Below are positions 23,490 to 34,500 of a stretch of DNA of 64,000 bases, piece after piece. Position 1 is the first letter of the stretch; each line of letters starts with the position of its first letter. This DNA is from Dermacentor variabilis (lineage: Eukaryota > Arthropoda > Arachnida > Ixodida > Ixodidae), in contig NC_134569.1 of the NCBI RefSeq assembly GCF_050947875.1, forward strand, positions 208,124,127 to 208,188,126, written 5' to 3'. Under the pieces are notes generated by a model. The model was not told where the DNA came from. It did no database searches and was given only the letters and a program-made list of their open reading frames with translations. Both the position numbers and the translations under genes were made by a program.

Positions 23490-25260
23490 TCTTTTTCTAG
23501 CACTTTTTTATTTACTTACTTATTTCATACTGCAGACCTTGTTCAGGTCGAAGCAGGGTGGTTAAACACAATAATAAAACAATACATTAATAAATCAGTA
23601 AGGTGGCAGGACAACAGTAATACAATGAATCAATCAATTGAAACAGGCAACAACGAGTTATTCCAGTGTGTTATAGTTCGGGGGAAAAGGGAGTGCTTGA
23701 ATACATGCGTCCGTGCAAAATAAGGTGTTAGTGAATTCGGACGATGGTGTCGAGTAAGCCTAGACGTTGAATTAGACAGATAGGATGCAGGACTAATTGA
23801 TAAATCTCCATTAAAAAGCATGGAAAGAAATCGAATTCTTAAGTTTTCCCTTCGCTGCTCAAGGATTTCGATGCCATTATCACACGTATGTGACGGGGAA
23901 TCATATCGAGAGAATTTTTAATATATGAGTCGCACGGATCTCTACTGTACCCTTTCGAGACATTTAATGTTTTATTTAGTAAACGGATCCCAAACAACAC
24001 ATGCATATTCAAGTTTCGGTCTAATTAATAAATAATAAGCAAGCGGTTTTACGTTAGGTGGGGAATCTTCAAGTTTATGTCGCAAAATATACAATTTACG
24101 CAAAGCCGAAGAACACATATTATCAATGTGTAAATTCCATGATAAATTGTTAGTAATTGTGGCACCCAAATACTTATATTTTGTTTCTTCCTGCAAAGGC
24201 AACGAACCTAACGTGTAACTAAAGGTTAGTGGAGCTTTCTGAGGAGTGAAGCGAAGAAAGACCATCTTTTCAGCGTTAAGCCGCATTCCCCACATTATTC
24301 GCCAATCAATAATGCCAGCTACCTAATTGTTTAAATCAATTTGATCACTTTTTCAAGTGATTTCTCTAAAAAGCACACAGTCGTCCGCAAACAACCTAAT
24401 TTGCACACTGGAATGGATTGAAGTAGTAATATCATTTATTTAAAGTAAAAACAGCAATGGTCCTAGGACACTTCCTTGAGGAACTACCGAGTTGACCGGA
24501 AGACAGCCAGACTGTCGCTTATTAATTTCCACGAAGTGGCGGCGATTTGTTAGATAGTTTGTTATCCATGCGATCAATATTTGTGGGAGCTCAAGATGTC
24601 TAACATAAATATATTGAACTGTATCGAAGGCTTTGTTAAAATCAAGAAATACAGCATCAATTTGACCATTCTTATCGAGGCATGAGGCGACTGAATGAAT
24701 TACGGTGACAAGCTGTGTAACTGTTGAATAGTCTTTTCTAAATCCGTGTTGAAAATTAGACAGTATTGAATGTTTGTCTAGAAACTCGTTAGTCTGGTTG
24801 GCAACAATATGCTCAATTAGTTTACAACACGAGGATGTCAATGATATTGGACGGTAATTTTCTAACAATGAACAGTCGGCCTTTTTGAATACGGGTACAA
24901 CTCTGGCTATCTTCCAGTGATCCGGTAATTTTTCAGCAAGTAACGAAGCACGAAATATAATAAGACGGAACCTTGCAATAGTTTCAGCATAGTGTTTAAA
25001 AAAATGTTTGGAAGGTTGTCAGGACCACATGAAGATTTAGTTTTAGTTAACGAGCATCGAAACTAAGCCAGTGTAAGAAATAAAATGTGCCCCGGATGTG
25101 TGAAACGTTTTATCCTTGGATGAACTAATGCCAGAATTAGAAAATACACTATGGAAATAATAACTGAAATGATTCGGAATATCTCTGTGACCGGTAATGA
25201 TTGATCCATCGATGCGGATTTGTGTTACTGTCTTCTTTTTTTCGCTCAAGTAATTCATCT
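23490..25260 (-). pseudogene. Decayed CR1/L2-like LINE (no RNase H)
   Basis: Read on the minus strand from right to left: a thumb-preceding region near 25258-25043; reverse transcriptase at 24868-24440 with LENYRPISLTSSCCKLIEH, HGFRKDYSTVTQL, AVFLDFNKAFDTV and VVPQGSVLGPLLFLL; a connection region at 24295-23972 (YKYLGATITNNLSWN); and the C-terminal block KHSLFPRTITHWN at about 23700. Stops and frameshifts separate the pieces, and the FADD box region is damaged. The order and the HSLFPRTI block match the better-preserved copy at 58345-60598. This family has no RNase H or terminal CCHC, unlike the I-group copies. Confidence 0.8.
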
Positions 25261-25312
25261 CCGTAATACATCTCCATAATATTTTCTTTCTTCTTCAAAA
25301 TCTTCAGTTCTG

Positions 25313-25435
25313 GATGGATGGATGGATGGATGGATGGATGGATGGATGGATGGATGGATGGATGGATGGATGGATGGATGGATGGATGGACGGACGGACG
25401 GACGGATGGATGGACGGAGGGATGGATGGATGGAT
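25313..25435. repeat. (GATG)n microsatellite
   Basis: About 30 GATG/GACG units. On the minus strand it is the (CATC)n tail of the retroelement 3' end at 25436-25600. Confidence 0.95.
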
Positions 25436-25600
25436 GTTATGAGCGTCCCTTTAAAACGGGGCGGTGGGTTGGGCCACCAAGCTCTTGCTATTAGACTGCC
25501 TAATGTCCTACCCAAGTTAAAAAAAAAAATACACTGAACTCCCACAGCCACATTTTCTGACCCCCTATTGCGAACTTTGCTTAAGTACGTCTCCATATTT
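25436..25600 (-). repeat. (CATC)n-tailed retroelement 3' end
   Basis: On the minus strand, 'ggcagtctaatagcaagagc' and 'ccgccccgttttaaaggg' lead into the (CATC)n run. The second block is shared with 23410-23440. I remember this terminus as very common in tick genomes; that is not verified here. Confidence 0.55.
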
Positions 25601-25737
25601 TGTCGTTTCCCTACTTTTCTTCCACCAATCTTCCAATCGCCTCTTACAAATCTCTATTGCGGACATGGTTACTTTCCCCCTGCTGCATCTGGAGTGTACA
25701 ATAATTGCTATCGCGATAATATAATAAGAGTATCCCG

Positions 25738-26030
25738 CAACTGAAGCGTCCCGTGGTTCATTACTTTCCGCAAAAGAATCAAACTTGCATCATGCGACGA
25801 TTCGCTGCGCCGCAACAATGTTTTCTTTTTCTTTTGTGAGGCGGGGGCACCGAAATGAAAGAAAGAAACGCAAAGGAAAGCATGTTAAGAGCATCCGACA
25901 ACTGAAGCGTCCCGTGGGCCTTTACTTTCCGAAAAAGAAGTAATGAAATCGAACGTTCACCATGCGGCAATTCGCTGCGCCGCAACAATGTGTTTTCTTT
26001 TTCTTTAGTGGGGCCGGAGCACCGAATTGC
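25738..26030 (+). repeat. 161-bp tandem direct repeat, two diverged copies
   Basis: caactgaagcgtcccgtgg begins at 25738 and again at 25899. Both copies continue through 'tactttccg', 'attcgctgcgccgcaacaat' and a T-rich run to 'gcaccga'. Divergence includes small indels. No coding content is supported. Confidence 0.8.
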
Positions 26031-28214
26031 CCACAATCGTATGACTGCTTGGGGTTGCTAATGTGGCTACCGAAGGAATATCGAAGAAAACGTGAGACGC
26101 TTGGCGCACAGAGAACCATACTGCTCGTTATCGTACACAGGCGAAACAAGGCTTTCCGGTGAGGTTACGCTCAAGCGAACGCGTTGCAATTCGTCGAGTC
26201 CCTGCAGTGATGGCGGCGAGCGACCATTGTTTCTTTTTCTCGTCTGCCAGCCAGAAAGGGTCCAAATTTTTGCCAAGCGAAAATCTATTCGGCCAGAGGA
26301 ACACGAACGCGCACCGAAGTGCGCCACGGGGTGGTCTTGGCAACACGAGAAAAACGCATGCGCTCTGGTTGGCTCTGGCAGCCCGTGGGTAGCGAGAACA
26401 AGAAAATTGAAGAGGCTCAATGTGGGTGCTCGCAAATAAAAGTCAAAGTTGAACAATAAATAAGAACGTAGTTACCTTCGCTGGCATTAGTGCCTTGACA
26501 GGTGAAAAAAATGTTGATATTCTTTTCTGTGACATGACGGCACAAATGAACCACCCGAACGCTTCGTCTCATCGGACCTCGCTGCGTGCTTTGTCAACTT
26601 GCCTGATAGCGTGTTCATTTGGCTTGTCTCGTTGTGTATGTACGGTCCGGTGAACGTCTTAAGAAATGTGAATGCACCTTTGGCGTCAAATGTTTATAAG
26701 AGCATTAAACCCACAGTTTCGGAATTGAAAATATAAAGCACGACTTTGGAAATATCAATGCACCTTTCGCATCAAAAGTTTATGGGAACTTTATACCCTT
26801 AAAGTTTCAGAATTCAAATCCATGCGCTCCTTAGATTCCGCGGCCTCCGCGAGATGCCGCGACCAGCCCCTTCGCCATAGAGTTACTGTATGTGCTACCG
26901 CAGGTAGCAGAGTTGCGCGTCTGTTTTATCACGCCGCTAGCGCCTCTATTGGTAGAACGTCATCACGTGGTAGCCAAGCAACCGTGCATTGCGGAGAAGC
27001 AGATGTTCGGGCCAATTTTTGTATTTCCCGACGCCGCCGCTGCAGCGAACTGGATTGACACAAGTTATCGCCAGTCAAATTCAAATCCCATCCGGCCGAT
27101 CTTGCCGTTCGCTGTCCACGTGCGTGCTAGCTGCCCTAGCTGCGTAGCAACAACGCAACGTGCGCAGCGCATCTCGCGTTTGTTTCGTCGGCCTGCCTTG
27201 TGACACCTTACTGCAGTAATTGTTTTTCTTCCTTTGTAAAACTAGTGAAGGGTGTTCAGGTAAAGACACCTGAACAAACAAGTTTTCAGTCAACTGCCTA
27301 TTGCGTCAAGTGTGTATGAGATGAAATTGCTTGACTATACAGCTACGTGCTTTTTGGGCTGTGCTAAAAAAATTCACAGCTGGAATATTAAAAGCTACTG
27401 CAAGTCTGGATTTTTTTAACATAATGGAAGCACGTAGAGTGATACAGAAGATTTAGCTGGAATTACCAGTTTTCTGCATGTGATGCACCACACTGCTTTC
27501 ACAGAAGCGTCGTAAAAAAGCCAGCTCACATTTTCATGATTATGCACTGCTTGGGTTGTTTCTGAATATGAAAGAGGTTACTACTAATTAAAGATATTTA
27601 ATCTACTACAGCTTATGTGAAGCAGGATGCAAGATGAATGAATGTCGTCATTTAACATACGGTAAGGGCCTAACTGTGTTTTGAATTATTCCCTATAATG
27701 TAGCTATGTCAATCCTGTGAGAAAAACTTTCGCTACACTCCCACAGAAGGCTACTTTTGGAATCCCTGCAGTGAAAAGGCACATAATGAAATCACACTTG
27801 CAGGCGTAGCTGATATCCGTTGCTTGCTGGTAGATGGATATGTTCCTACACAAGATCTAATGGGGTTCCACAGTCGAAATATCAATGGTTGGTCATTGAT
27901 ACACCAGTAATATTTTAGACTGGCTACATGTTGAGAGCTATGGCACAGAAGCAAGTATGGGCCTCATTATATTTAGTACAGTTCCCTTTGTAAAAGAGCA
28001 CAACTTGATAAAGCTCACTATATCAAAATATTTGCACGCGCATACACTAGTGTTCTTGGTTTTTTTCTCTGAAATTCGCATTGTGATTTTACTGCCAAAA
28101 AAGAGGTAGTTGCGGCTCAGTGCTTTTTGTTACAGTTTACATGCTAAAAGAGCACTGCACTGCTCTTAGTAGCGTATTCATCTCTGTTGAAACAAAACCT
28201 GATTGCCAAGCAGT
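26031..28214. other. No recognisable gene; small duplications
   Basis: A diverged tandem pair of about 87 bp lies at 26670-26818 (aatgcacctttggcgtcaaa / aatgcacctttcgcatcaaa). A motif gttactgtatgtgctaccgc at about 26882 recurs inverted at 29040-29080. No gene is supported. Confidence 0.5.
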
Positions 28215-28460
28215 ATTCAATAATAATAATATTTGGGGTTTTACGTGCCAAAACCACTTTCTGATTATGAGGCACGCCGTAGTGGAGGACTCCGGAAATT
28301 TTGACCACCTGGGGTTCTTTAACGTGCACCTAAATCTAAGCACACGGGTGTTTTCGCATTTCGCCCCCATCGAAATGCGGCCGCCGTGGCCGGGATTCGA
28401 TCCCGCGACCTCGTGCTCAGCAGCCCAACACCATAGCCACTGAGCAACCACGGCGGGTAA
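28215..28460 (-). mobile_element. tRNA-derived SINE
   Basis: On the minus strand the head at 28458-28385 is tRNA-like: GTGGTTGCTCAGTGGCTATG as A-box region and GGGATCGAATCCCGGCC as B-box region. A conserved non-tRNA body follows (ACCCGTGTGC, TGCACGTTAAAGAACCCCAG, GTGGTCAAAATTTCCGGAG), and the element closes with an (ATT)n tail (28217-28231 on the plus strand). The layout of RNA polymerase III promoter, body and simple-repeat tail is that of a SINE. The same body is abundant in hard-tick sequences as I remember them. It would be moved by a LINE enzyme in trans. Confidence 0.85.
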
Positions 28461-29183
28461 GCAGCATTCAAGCGAAGGAAAGTTATTAAAGTATCTGATT
28501 GTTTACCTCAATTACTAAAGTTTGTCCAGTTTTTATTACGCTATGTTATTTCGAACCTTGTACTACCTTGTGAAGTAGCTTTGTCGCAAGAAACTTTTTG
28601 TAGGATTTCCGGAATCTATAATATAACATCACCATATTCCCGAAGTTTATTCGGTGCGATCTAATCGTTACCGTCGCGGTTCACGAATGCTGCATCTGAT
28701 CGGCGTATATAGAATGCACAATCTATCCTAGATACGCGAGTGCCCATACGTTTTTAGGGCGGAGAAAGTGCACAGGTGAACGCAAGTCCAAAAAAAGAAC
28801 TAATATACGCGCTGCATCATACACCGCGCCCCAAAAAAGGGGCAGCGCCTTTTTCTTCGCAGTCTAATCCAGTCAGCTGTTTCGATGCGCTTTGTTTGCG
28901 ATTAGGCGGAAAAGCGGTGCACAAGCGATGCAAAAGCGCCCACGGCCGATCTACGATACGCTAGGAATGTCGCCTGCAAAAACGGAGTGCGGCTTCGCCG
29001 CATATACTTGGTTGCTTCTCAGGCAAGATGGCGGACCTACGCGCAACTCTGCTACCTACGGTAGCATATACAGTAACTCTACTTCGCCATCAAAACGCCC
29101 CTGAAGTTTTGTGCTCGGATGGGGTTCATTGCGTTATGTGACTCCCGGTGCATGGTGTTACGACATCCCACCGCTGCCACCAC
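28461..29183. other. No recognisable gene
   Basis: Contains the inverted copy (29030-29100) of the motif at 26870-26930. No coding sequence is supported. Confidence 0.5.
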
Positions 29184-29696
29184 TGTTACGACTTTGAGGT
29201 GGTCCCGTAGCGCTCGTCACCCGTTTCGTGACAGAGCGTTGGTAGCGAAGACTCCGAGTCAGGCGTCGGTGAGAATAACAAAAGGGACTTTATACACTAT
29301 ATACAGGTCATTATACAGGACATGAAGGGATCGGCACTGGGGCCGAGAGCTCACAGCAAACGCGACTGTTCTCGCACGGCGACGTCCGGCGAAAACGCGT
29401 GACACATCTCACTCCAGTCGAGAGCGGCACTCTGCTCCCGGTGGGTCGGCGGATCCGGTTTTCCAGGCGGCGCGCCGCGGCTTATAAGCCCCCAGAAACC
29501 ATTGTCACTCAAACGGCCCAATACAAAGTGAGCACTCGACGCTCGTCGGAGGGGTTCAACCAGCGACCACGCTGGCCACCCCGTTCAAAACTGGCGGGCG
29601 CGGTGACCTCCAGGGAAGGGGAGGTACGGCGCCGGGCTGTCTGGCACTTGGCGACACGTTTGAACATGTTGCCCGCCGATGCTTCTCCGGAGGACA
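29184..29696 (-). mobile_element. Solo LTR (Ty3/gypsy-like)
   Basis: The 513-bp segment begins TGTTACGACT and ends GGAGGACA on the plus strand, so it has TGT..ACA termini, and is flanked by CCAC on both sides (29180-29183 and 29697-29700), a 4-bp target duplication. A TATA-like GCTTATAAGCC lies inside. Reading the minus strand as the sense LTR is suggested by the order of the TATA box and a T-rich 3' portion, but this is uncertain. No internal retroelement sequence is next to it, so recombination between two LTRs probably deleted the body. Confidence 0.65.
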
Positions 29697-30289
29697 CCAC
29701 TGCCTGACGGCTCAGCATCTTGACTTGTCAAGGGGAATTAGGGCGCTGTGCCTTTCGGCGCAGCCCCGGGTTTGTCCAAAGGGCGCTCGCAGGAAAATTC
29801 TCCATCTTGCAGATTCGGAATCCGGGCTTGTGGTAATGGCACAACAATGGACACTGCCACGAAATCCAGTACGCGTTCTCAATGTTCGCGCTAAAACGCC
29901 TTTTCGAACGTGAAAAGGCATTCTAGGCAAAATGCAGAATAATTTCCGGCGCCGGGGGTAGTTTTGGTCCGCGGTGCATGACAGCACGAAAAGATTTCGG
30001 CGGGGGGGGCGCTGAAGCCACATAAGCCCTCCCCCCCCCCCCCCACTGGCTACGCCCCTGTCTCCAAAGTGGTGTTAGATTTACGATTTCCGCTAAACAG
30101 ACATCACTTCTCCACTGATCGGCTTCGATTTCGCAATTACAACACGTGCCCTAAAGTGAATAGTAAGATTAGTTTAGAAAAGTTACACAAAAAAGTCATG
30201 AGAGAATGCGTATATTCGTTTCTTTAATATGGCCCCCTAACTGGCTGCATGCTTTAACTATTGACTAGGAGAATCATAGCGATCGCTAT
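29697..30289. other. Unassigned; C17-run element end
   Basis: A poly-C run followed by 'actggctacgcccctg' at about 30027-30060 is a block seen at ends of non-autonomous elements in many arthropods. No gene is supported. Confidence 0.4.
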
Positions 30290-31020
30290 GATATCGGCAC
30301 TCCAGGTGCATTTTTTGCCGTCGTCGTTGTCGCGACGATCCCCATATATTGTCCAAGGGCGATAGCCGTCGCCACGCACCGCATGCCGTAGGGGTGAGTG
30401 AAAGGCGCGAGAGGAAAGTGGGTAGGAAACTGCCGTCTTCAGTCGCGTGAAAAGACCCCGGGGGGAAGGGAGGGAGGGAGGTGACATTGTACTTCGACCG
30501 CGCCCGAGGTGCACCGACGTTCGCGGCTAAATCTCGCGCGCACAAAGGAAGAAAGCGGGGAGGAAACGCGCCGTATACCGTCGCGCGCTTGGCACTCGGG
30601 AGAGGGGAGGGAGGAGGCGGCGGCGTTGTATACTTAGGCAGGCACTGCGATCTGCGTCGGGGGCAGAGTCTAGGTGCGACGGCGGCTCCAACGTTTCTAG
30701 ACTAGCTTGGGCGGCTCATACCTTGGTGCGTGCTGCGTTCTCACCGCTCGGTTTGCGTTGAAACGATACACAACACGCAGGTCCTTTCGCTCGCTGCCGC
30801 TGCCGCGCTTCCTCCCGCCAGCGTTTTGACAGTTTGTGTCCGTGGTCATCGAGTGTGATTTGTTCATGCTTGCCTGTGCCCACTGGCACCATGGTTGGTA
30901 ATTTAGACAGTAAGTGAATGTTTGCAAGAAAAATAGGTATCCTTACTTTGTATAGCTGTCCATGCATCTGCTATTGCCGTCGATGCTTCGCGCCTTCCGG
31001 GCGAGATTGCGACTTCTTTG
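30290..31020 (+). repeat. Interspersed repeat family R1, copy 2
   Basis: Collinear with 8285-8905 (see that entry). It is longer by about 100 bp through extra GC-rich and purine-rich insertions, including a 'gggagggagggagg' run near 30465. Confidence 0.65.
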
Positions 31021-31261
31021 TTTAGGCGTTCAGATTCGGACTGACCATTCTCCACTTCTGGCTCTCTTTCCCAACTACATATCCCATTTCTAAAATGATG
31101 CGTTTATAACCACTCCCAGCGCTGCTTGACCCTTCGTCGTCAATAGCAATTTCACTCAATTTATCATAAATTCCTTCTGTCACTAGAAGTTTAGCCATAC
31201 CTCTCAGCGCCACCTGGTGCTCATTTTAGGTGCGAGTACCTAAGAAAGCTTAGGTACTCAC

Positions 31262-31521
31262 GGACTCAGCGACCTCCTCCTTCGTGCTCCCCAGGGCGCC
31301 ATGAAGCAAGCGACGCGCTTGCTTGAGGGGCGTGTGCCAGCCCGGGACTACGGCCACCGGCTTGAAGGGTGGGGTTACATTCACAAACGAGCTCTCGTCT
31401 TCCGGGCTCTGCAGTTGTGCGTTGACGGGCACCTGTGGAGGCGCCTCGGTACCAGCGGCTTGTTGTGACTCGACGGCGCTGCTGGCCACCCTCTCTTCAG
31501 TCGAGACTGGCTTACTCTCGC
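31262..31521 (-). CDS. Candidate internal coding exon (unknown; possibly cytoplasmic part of the M13 gene)
   Basis: An open minus-strand segment codes about 86 residues rich in Ser, Glu, Pro and Ala, with PPFKPVAVVPGWHTPLKQ near the end and no recognised domain. The 3' end is a good donor (TCC|GTGAGT at 31261-31260). Two acceptors are possible: CCGCAG ending at 31522, whose phase (1) fits the exon at 33043-33277, or a stronger pyrimidine tract ending CATAG at 31590, whose phase (2) does not fit that exon. The donor leaves phase 0, so it cannot join the M13 exon at 13346 (phase 1) directly; another exon would be needed. Function is unknown. Confidence 0.4.
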
Positions 31522-33042
31522 CTGCGGAGTCACAACCGCGCAGGCGTTGCTCAGAACACTCGGGGCCCTTTCGCGGTAACGGGATCAAGCTATGCATCAC
31601 AGAGACAGCAAGCAAACACATCGACCATATAATAATAAAGCCCGCACGTTGAAACGCTCTTTGCTTATTCGCGAATCATACTTGGCACGAAGCGACAAAG
31701 AAAGCATCGGGTTGCAGGAACGAGAGTTATAAAACTATTACTTACAAAGGGGACTGACGCAGGCGACCAAGGGGCGACTCCGAGATTACAGCCAGCGATG
31801 CTCATGCACAAAAACTTAGCAGTTACAACCGGATGATCTCGCTTTTAACGAATATTCTCGGAACTGATGACATTGTAGTCCTTCTTGTATACTCGCGGCC
31901 AGCGTTATTGCATGCTCGGATGCTGCATTCTGCGTGTTTTCGGGCTCAACAGGGTGAACACTGCTTTCGGCGAAGCGCGATTCGCTTCGACTTCGCTTCG
32001 CGGCTGAGAGCGCCGGCGCATGTCTATGGAAAGCACCTTTCCTACTAAGACGCACTCTTGGAGTCAGATTGGCGTTTACAGCTACGAATCAATAGATTTG
32101 TTAACACACGTGTAAGTGCGTCTGGAAAGAGGAGCAAATTTCGAAATTTCGCACCAGTATCCTCTGTCCAACGCGCGTCATCTTCAACGAAGAGTTCGTG
32201 CACTGCTACAAGACGATAACGTTTATAAAGGTCACGCTTGACTAGCCTTCTGGCTGTCACCTCCAGAATGATGTCCTTGGTGACAATAGCTTTTATGAAG
32301 TGACGAAAATGGCGGAAGTAAATTTGTTGGTCTTGTGAAGCACATTAGCTATCGCAGGATGCATGTGCCGATACCAGCGGTACTGTGCTCGTGCCACTCG
32401 ATGTTCTGCATATGCTCAACTTAGGCATCAGAGCAGCAATACAATTAGAGTTAAGCGCATAACGCCTTTCTTCTCAATCTGCGCTGCGGAGCTTGCGAAT
32501 GCCAGAAACTGGAACGGTAGGCTGTGGCTATATCTCGAAGTATCAGTGGTGATGGTGACAGAGGTAGATGGGAATTATTTCCGCTGTAAAACCCTCAGGG
32601 GAGGCGATCCGACTTATACGGGCAGTGTTTTTTTTCTCTCCCATGGAGTGAGGAGTCTGCGGAACCATTCTATGGTAGCGCCATGTTGCAGTTGGCAGTA
32701 AAGGACCAAGCATATAAAAGTTATTGTGTTCCAGTTGCTCCGGCTTCAACACAAGCGATAGAAGTCGCTTCCGAAAATACCTGAACGGTCCTTAGAAATG
32801 GGCTCTTCTCTCTTGCATCCGGAAAGGCACTGGGGTCTCTGCTGTGAAACGCATACTCCTCCCTCCCCCCCCCCCCCCCCAATTACCACGCACAATTGCC
32901 AGCGCCCTGCATAAATATGTCTTAATTACTGCGACCAAGATCGGGCGGTTCGAACGCGTCAATCTCGGGGGCCATGCTGCTACTCAACTACTTCTAAACG
33001 GCCGTCCAACCAAGGGCCTTGATATCATTAGGCTCAGCTTAC
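31522..33042. other. Probable intron or intergenic DNA
   Basis: Contains a C-run at about 32864-32880. A minus-strand open stretch near 32040-31930 has a possible acceptor but no phase-compatible donor. No other gene signal. Confidence 0.4.
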
Positions 33043-33277
33043 CCTGTTCTTCGGTTTGTTTGGGGCTTACGACGTCGGTGCCGGACGGCGACTTGATCGC
33101 GCTTGAAGTGCGCTGCATGCGTTGGTGACGCCGCTTGGCGCGGTGCTTCTTTGAGGGCGGCGAGGACGGCAGCGCTCTCGGAGGCTCGTTGACCCGCGGG
33201 CTCCTTCCTGTCTGCGTTGGAGACAGGGGGTGTTGCTGCGGTATGTGCCATGAACTGGGATCAGAAGCGGAGTCCAT
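33043..33277 (-). CDS. Candidate first coding exon, basic/proline-rich N-terminus
   Basis: An ATG at 33277 in good context (CCAACATGG) opens 78 codons beginning MDSASDPSSWHIPQQH, continuing Pro-rich, with a basic patch KKHRAKRRHQR and ending SPKQTEEQ. The frame runs into a strong donor (CAGG|GTAAGC, donor at 33042-33041) in phase 1. A TATA-like box lies about 105 bases upstream. A short hydrophilic tail of this kind suits the cytoplasmic part of a type II membrane protein. The phase equals that of the M13 exon at 13346 on the same strand, about 19.7 kb downstream, so it may be the missing start of that gene. This link is inference only. Confidence 0.45.
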
Positions 33278-33354
33278 GTTGGTCTGGAACGACTACCAAA
33301 CCGCAGATCGCAGACGTTCGATAGAGATTGTTCCGCTCCTGCCGGTCGCAGCTC

Positions 33355-33390
33355 GCAGTACGCGCGTGCACCCAGCGCAGTTTATACTTC
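33355..33390 (-). promoter_or_regulatory. TATA-like core promoter upstream of the candidate first exon
   Basis: On the minus strand GTATAAAC (33387-33380) lies about 30 bases before GC-rich sequence and about 105 bases before the ATG at 33277, giving a predicted 5' UTR of roughly 75-80 nt. No experimental start site is known. Confidence 0.4.
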
Positions 33391-33429
33391 TTCCTCTTTC
33401 ACCCCTCAGCGTGCAGCTCGATAGCACGT

Positions 33430-33585
33430 GCTCGAGGACGGCGCCAGAAGGCGCCCCGGTCGTCCAGACCAGGGCCGTGGAGTGGGCCACCCAGGTCGCC
33501 GTCAGCCATGAGCTGATGGCCATCTAGCACGGAATCGTCCGCACATGCGTTCTGACGAAAATAAAGTTTTTCCATCCATCCACCC
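33430..33585 (+). mobile_element. Very short LINE 3' end (probable I group)
   Basis: The end of an open frame (AVEWATQVAVSHELMAI then stop) resembles the last residues of I-group ORF2 (compare LVSWAQDDAPTWEPH at 10.8 kb). A short 3' UTR with AATAAAG and TTTTTCCATCCATCC follows, like the terminus at 6540. Only about 150 bp remain. Confidence 0.45.
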
Positions 33586-33654
33586 ATGTCGTAAAACTCT
33601 GAGGAGATGACCACTTCCCACAAACATCCGAAAAAATTCACTGACGAATACGAT

Positions 33655-34180
33655 ACCCCCTAATGCGAGATTTTAGCGCAGTTCTATACGTGTTTTCATT
33701 TCGCGATATATTGGCTGGCACGGACAATCTGTCTCGTGCGGCCCGTTGCAAACGGAGCGAAGTGTGGCGCGACTGCCTTCGAGAGGCAGCGCGTGGGTGA
33801 CGCGTGAGCGCGACTCACAACAGCCGCGGCAGATAGACCTCCGCTCATGCAGCGTTTTGTTTCCATATATGGTGTCGGTGGACGCGCTCGCCGCATGTCA
33901 TCGGTGAACAGACTACGGTGCCTTACTCTGGCGCCATCTCGTAGCTGTTGTCGCCGCAGAGCCCGTCTTGCGCAGCACTACGCTTTTCTTCTCGCGCTTT
34001 CACCATACTCTCCTCCTCCGCTTTCCTGCTCGCGCTCTCTTCGCTATTGCCGTCTTTCATCCGCCGCTGCGCTCCGCGTTCGTTTGTTCATCTTTCGCTG
34101 TGCTCGTCCGCTCAGTTACGCTGAGGGAAGACGCCGACGCGAAAGGCAGGAACGGGCGCCTAGGAGCTGCGTTCTAAAAA
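33655..34180 (+). repeat. Interspersed repeat family R2, copy
   Basis: Matches the reverse complement of 46240-46690 along most of its length: 'tacgtgttttcatttcgcg', 'gttgcaaacggagcgaag', 'ggcagcgcgtgggtgacgcg', 'ctggcgccatctcgtagc', 'ctcctcctccgctttcct', 'gcgctccgcgttc' and a closing 'gagctgcg.t.taaaa'. No conserved reading frame, so it is probably a non-autonomous element. Confidence 0.75.
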
Positions 34181-34199
34181 GATTGGTTGATCCATCTTT

Positions 34200-34500
34200 C
34201 AGAAGCATCCCAGGAGAAAATATACAACTGGTTTTAGCTGGATTCAAATGGGGTTGAGTAGTTTCAGTTGGTGCCAGCTTGAAAGCAACTGGTTTACCGG
34301 CGAGCCCAACTGGTCCCAGTAACAAACAAAACCACTTGCAGCTGGTCCCAATGGAGGCTAACTGGCCTCCTGTGTGCATGATGGCCCCAGTTGGATCCCA
34401 AATGGGACCAGTTGGTGAAGGAACCAAGTGGTGCCGGTCCAGCAGGTCCTGGGTCTCTGTGAACTGGTCATGCAACTCGTGTTTGTTCATGGTCAGGTAA
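34200..34500. repeat. Degenerate minisatellite-like block (CCAACTGG / GGTCCC units)
   Basis: Variants of CAACTGGTCCCA and its complement recur irregularly at least six times in about 250 bp. The period is not constant. Confidence 0.5.

Noticed and set aside
31930..32035. Additional exon between the two candidate 5' exons of the M13 gene
   Set aside because: An acceptor (TTTCCATAG) and an Arg/Ser-rich open stretch exist, but no donor gives a phase compatible with the next exon.
34279..34500. Open frame with repeated Pro/Gly/Trp
   Set aside because: It is produced by the degenerate CAACTGG/GGTCCC minisatellite-like block.
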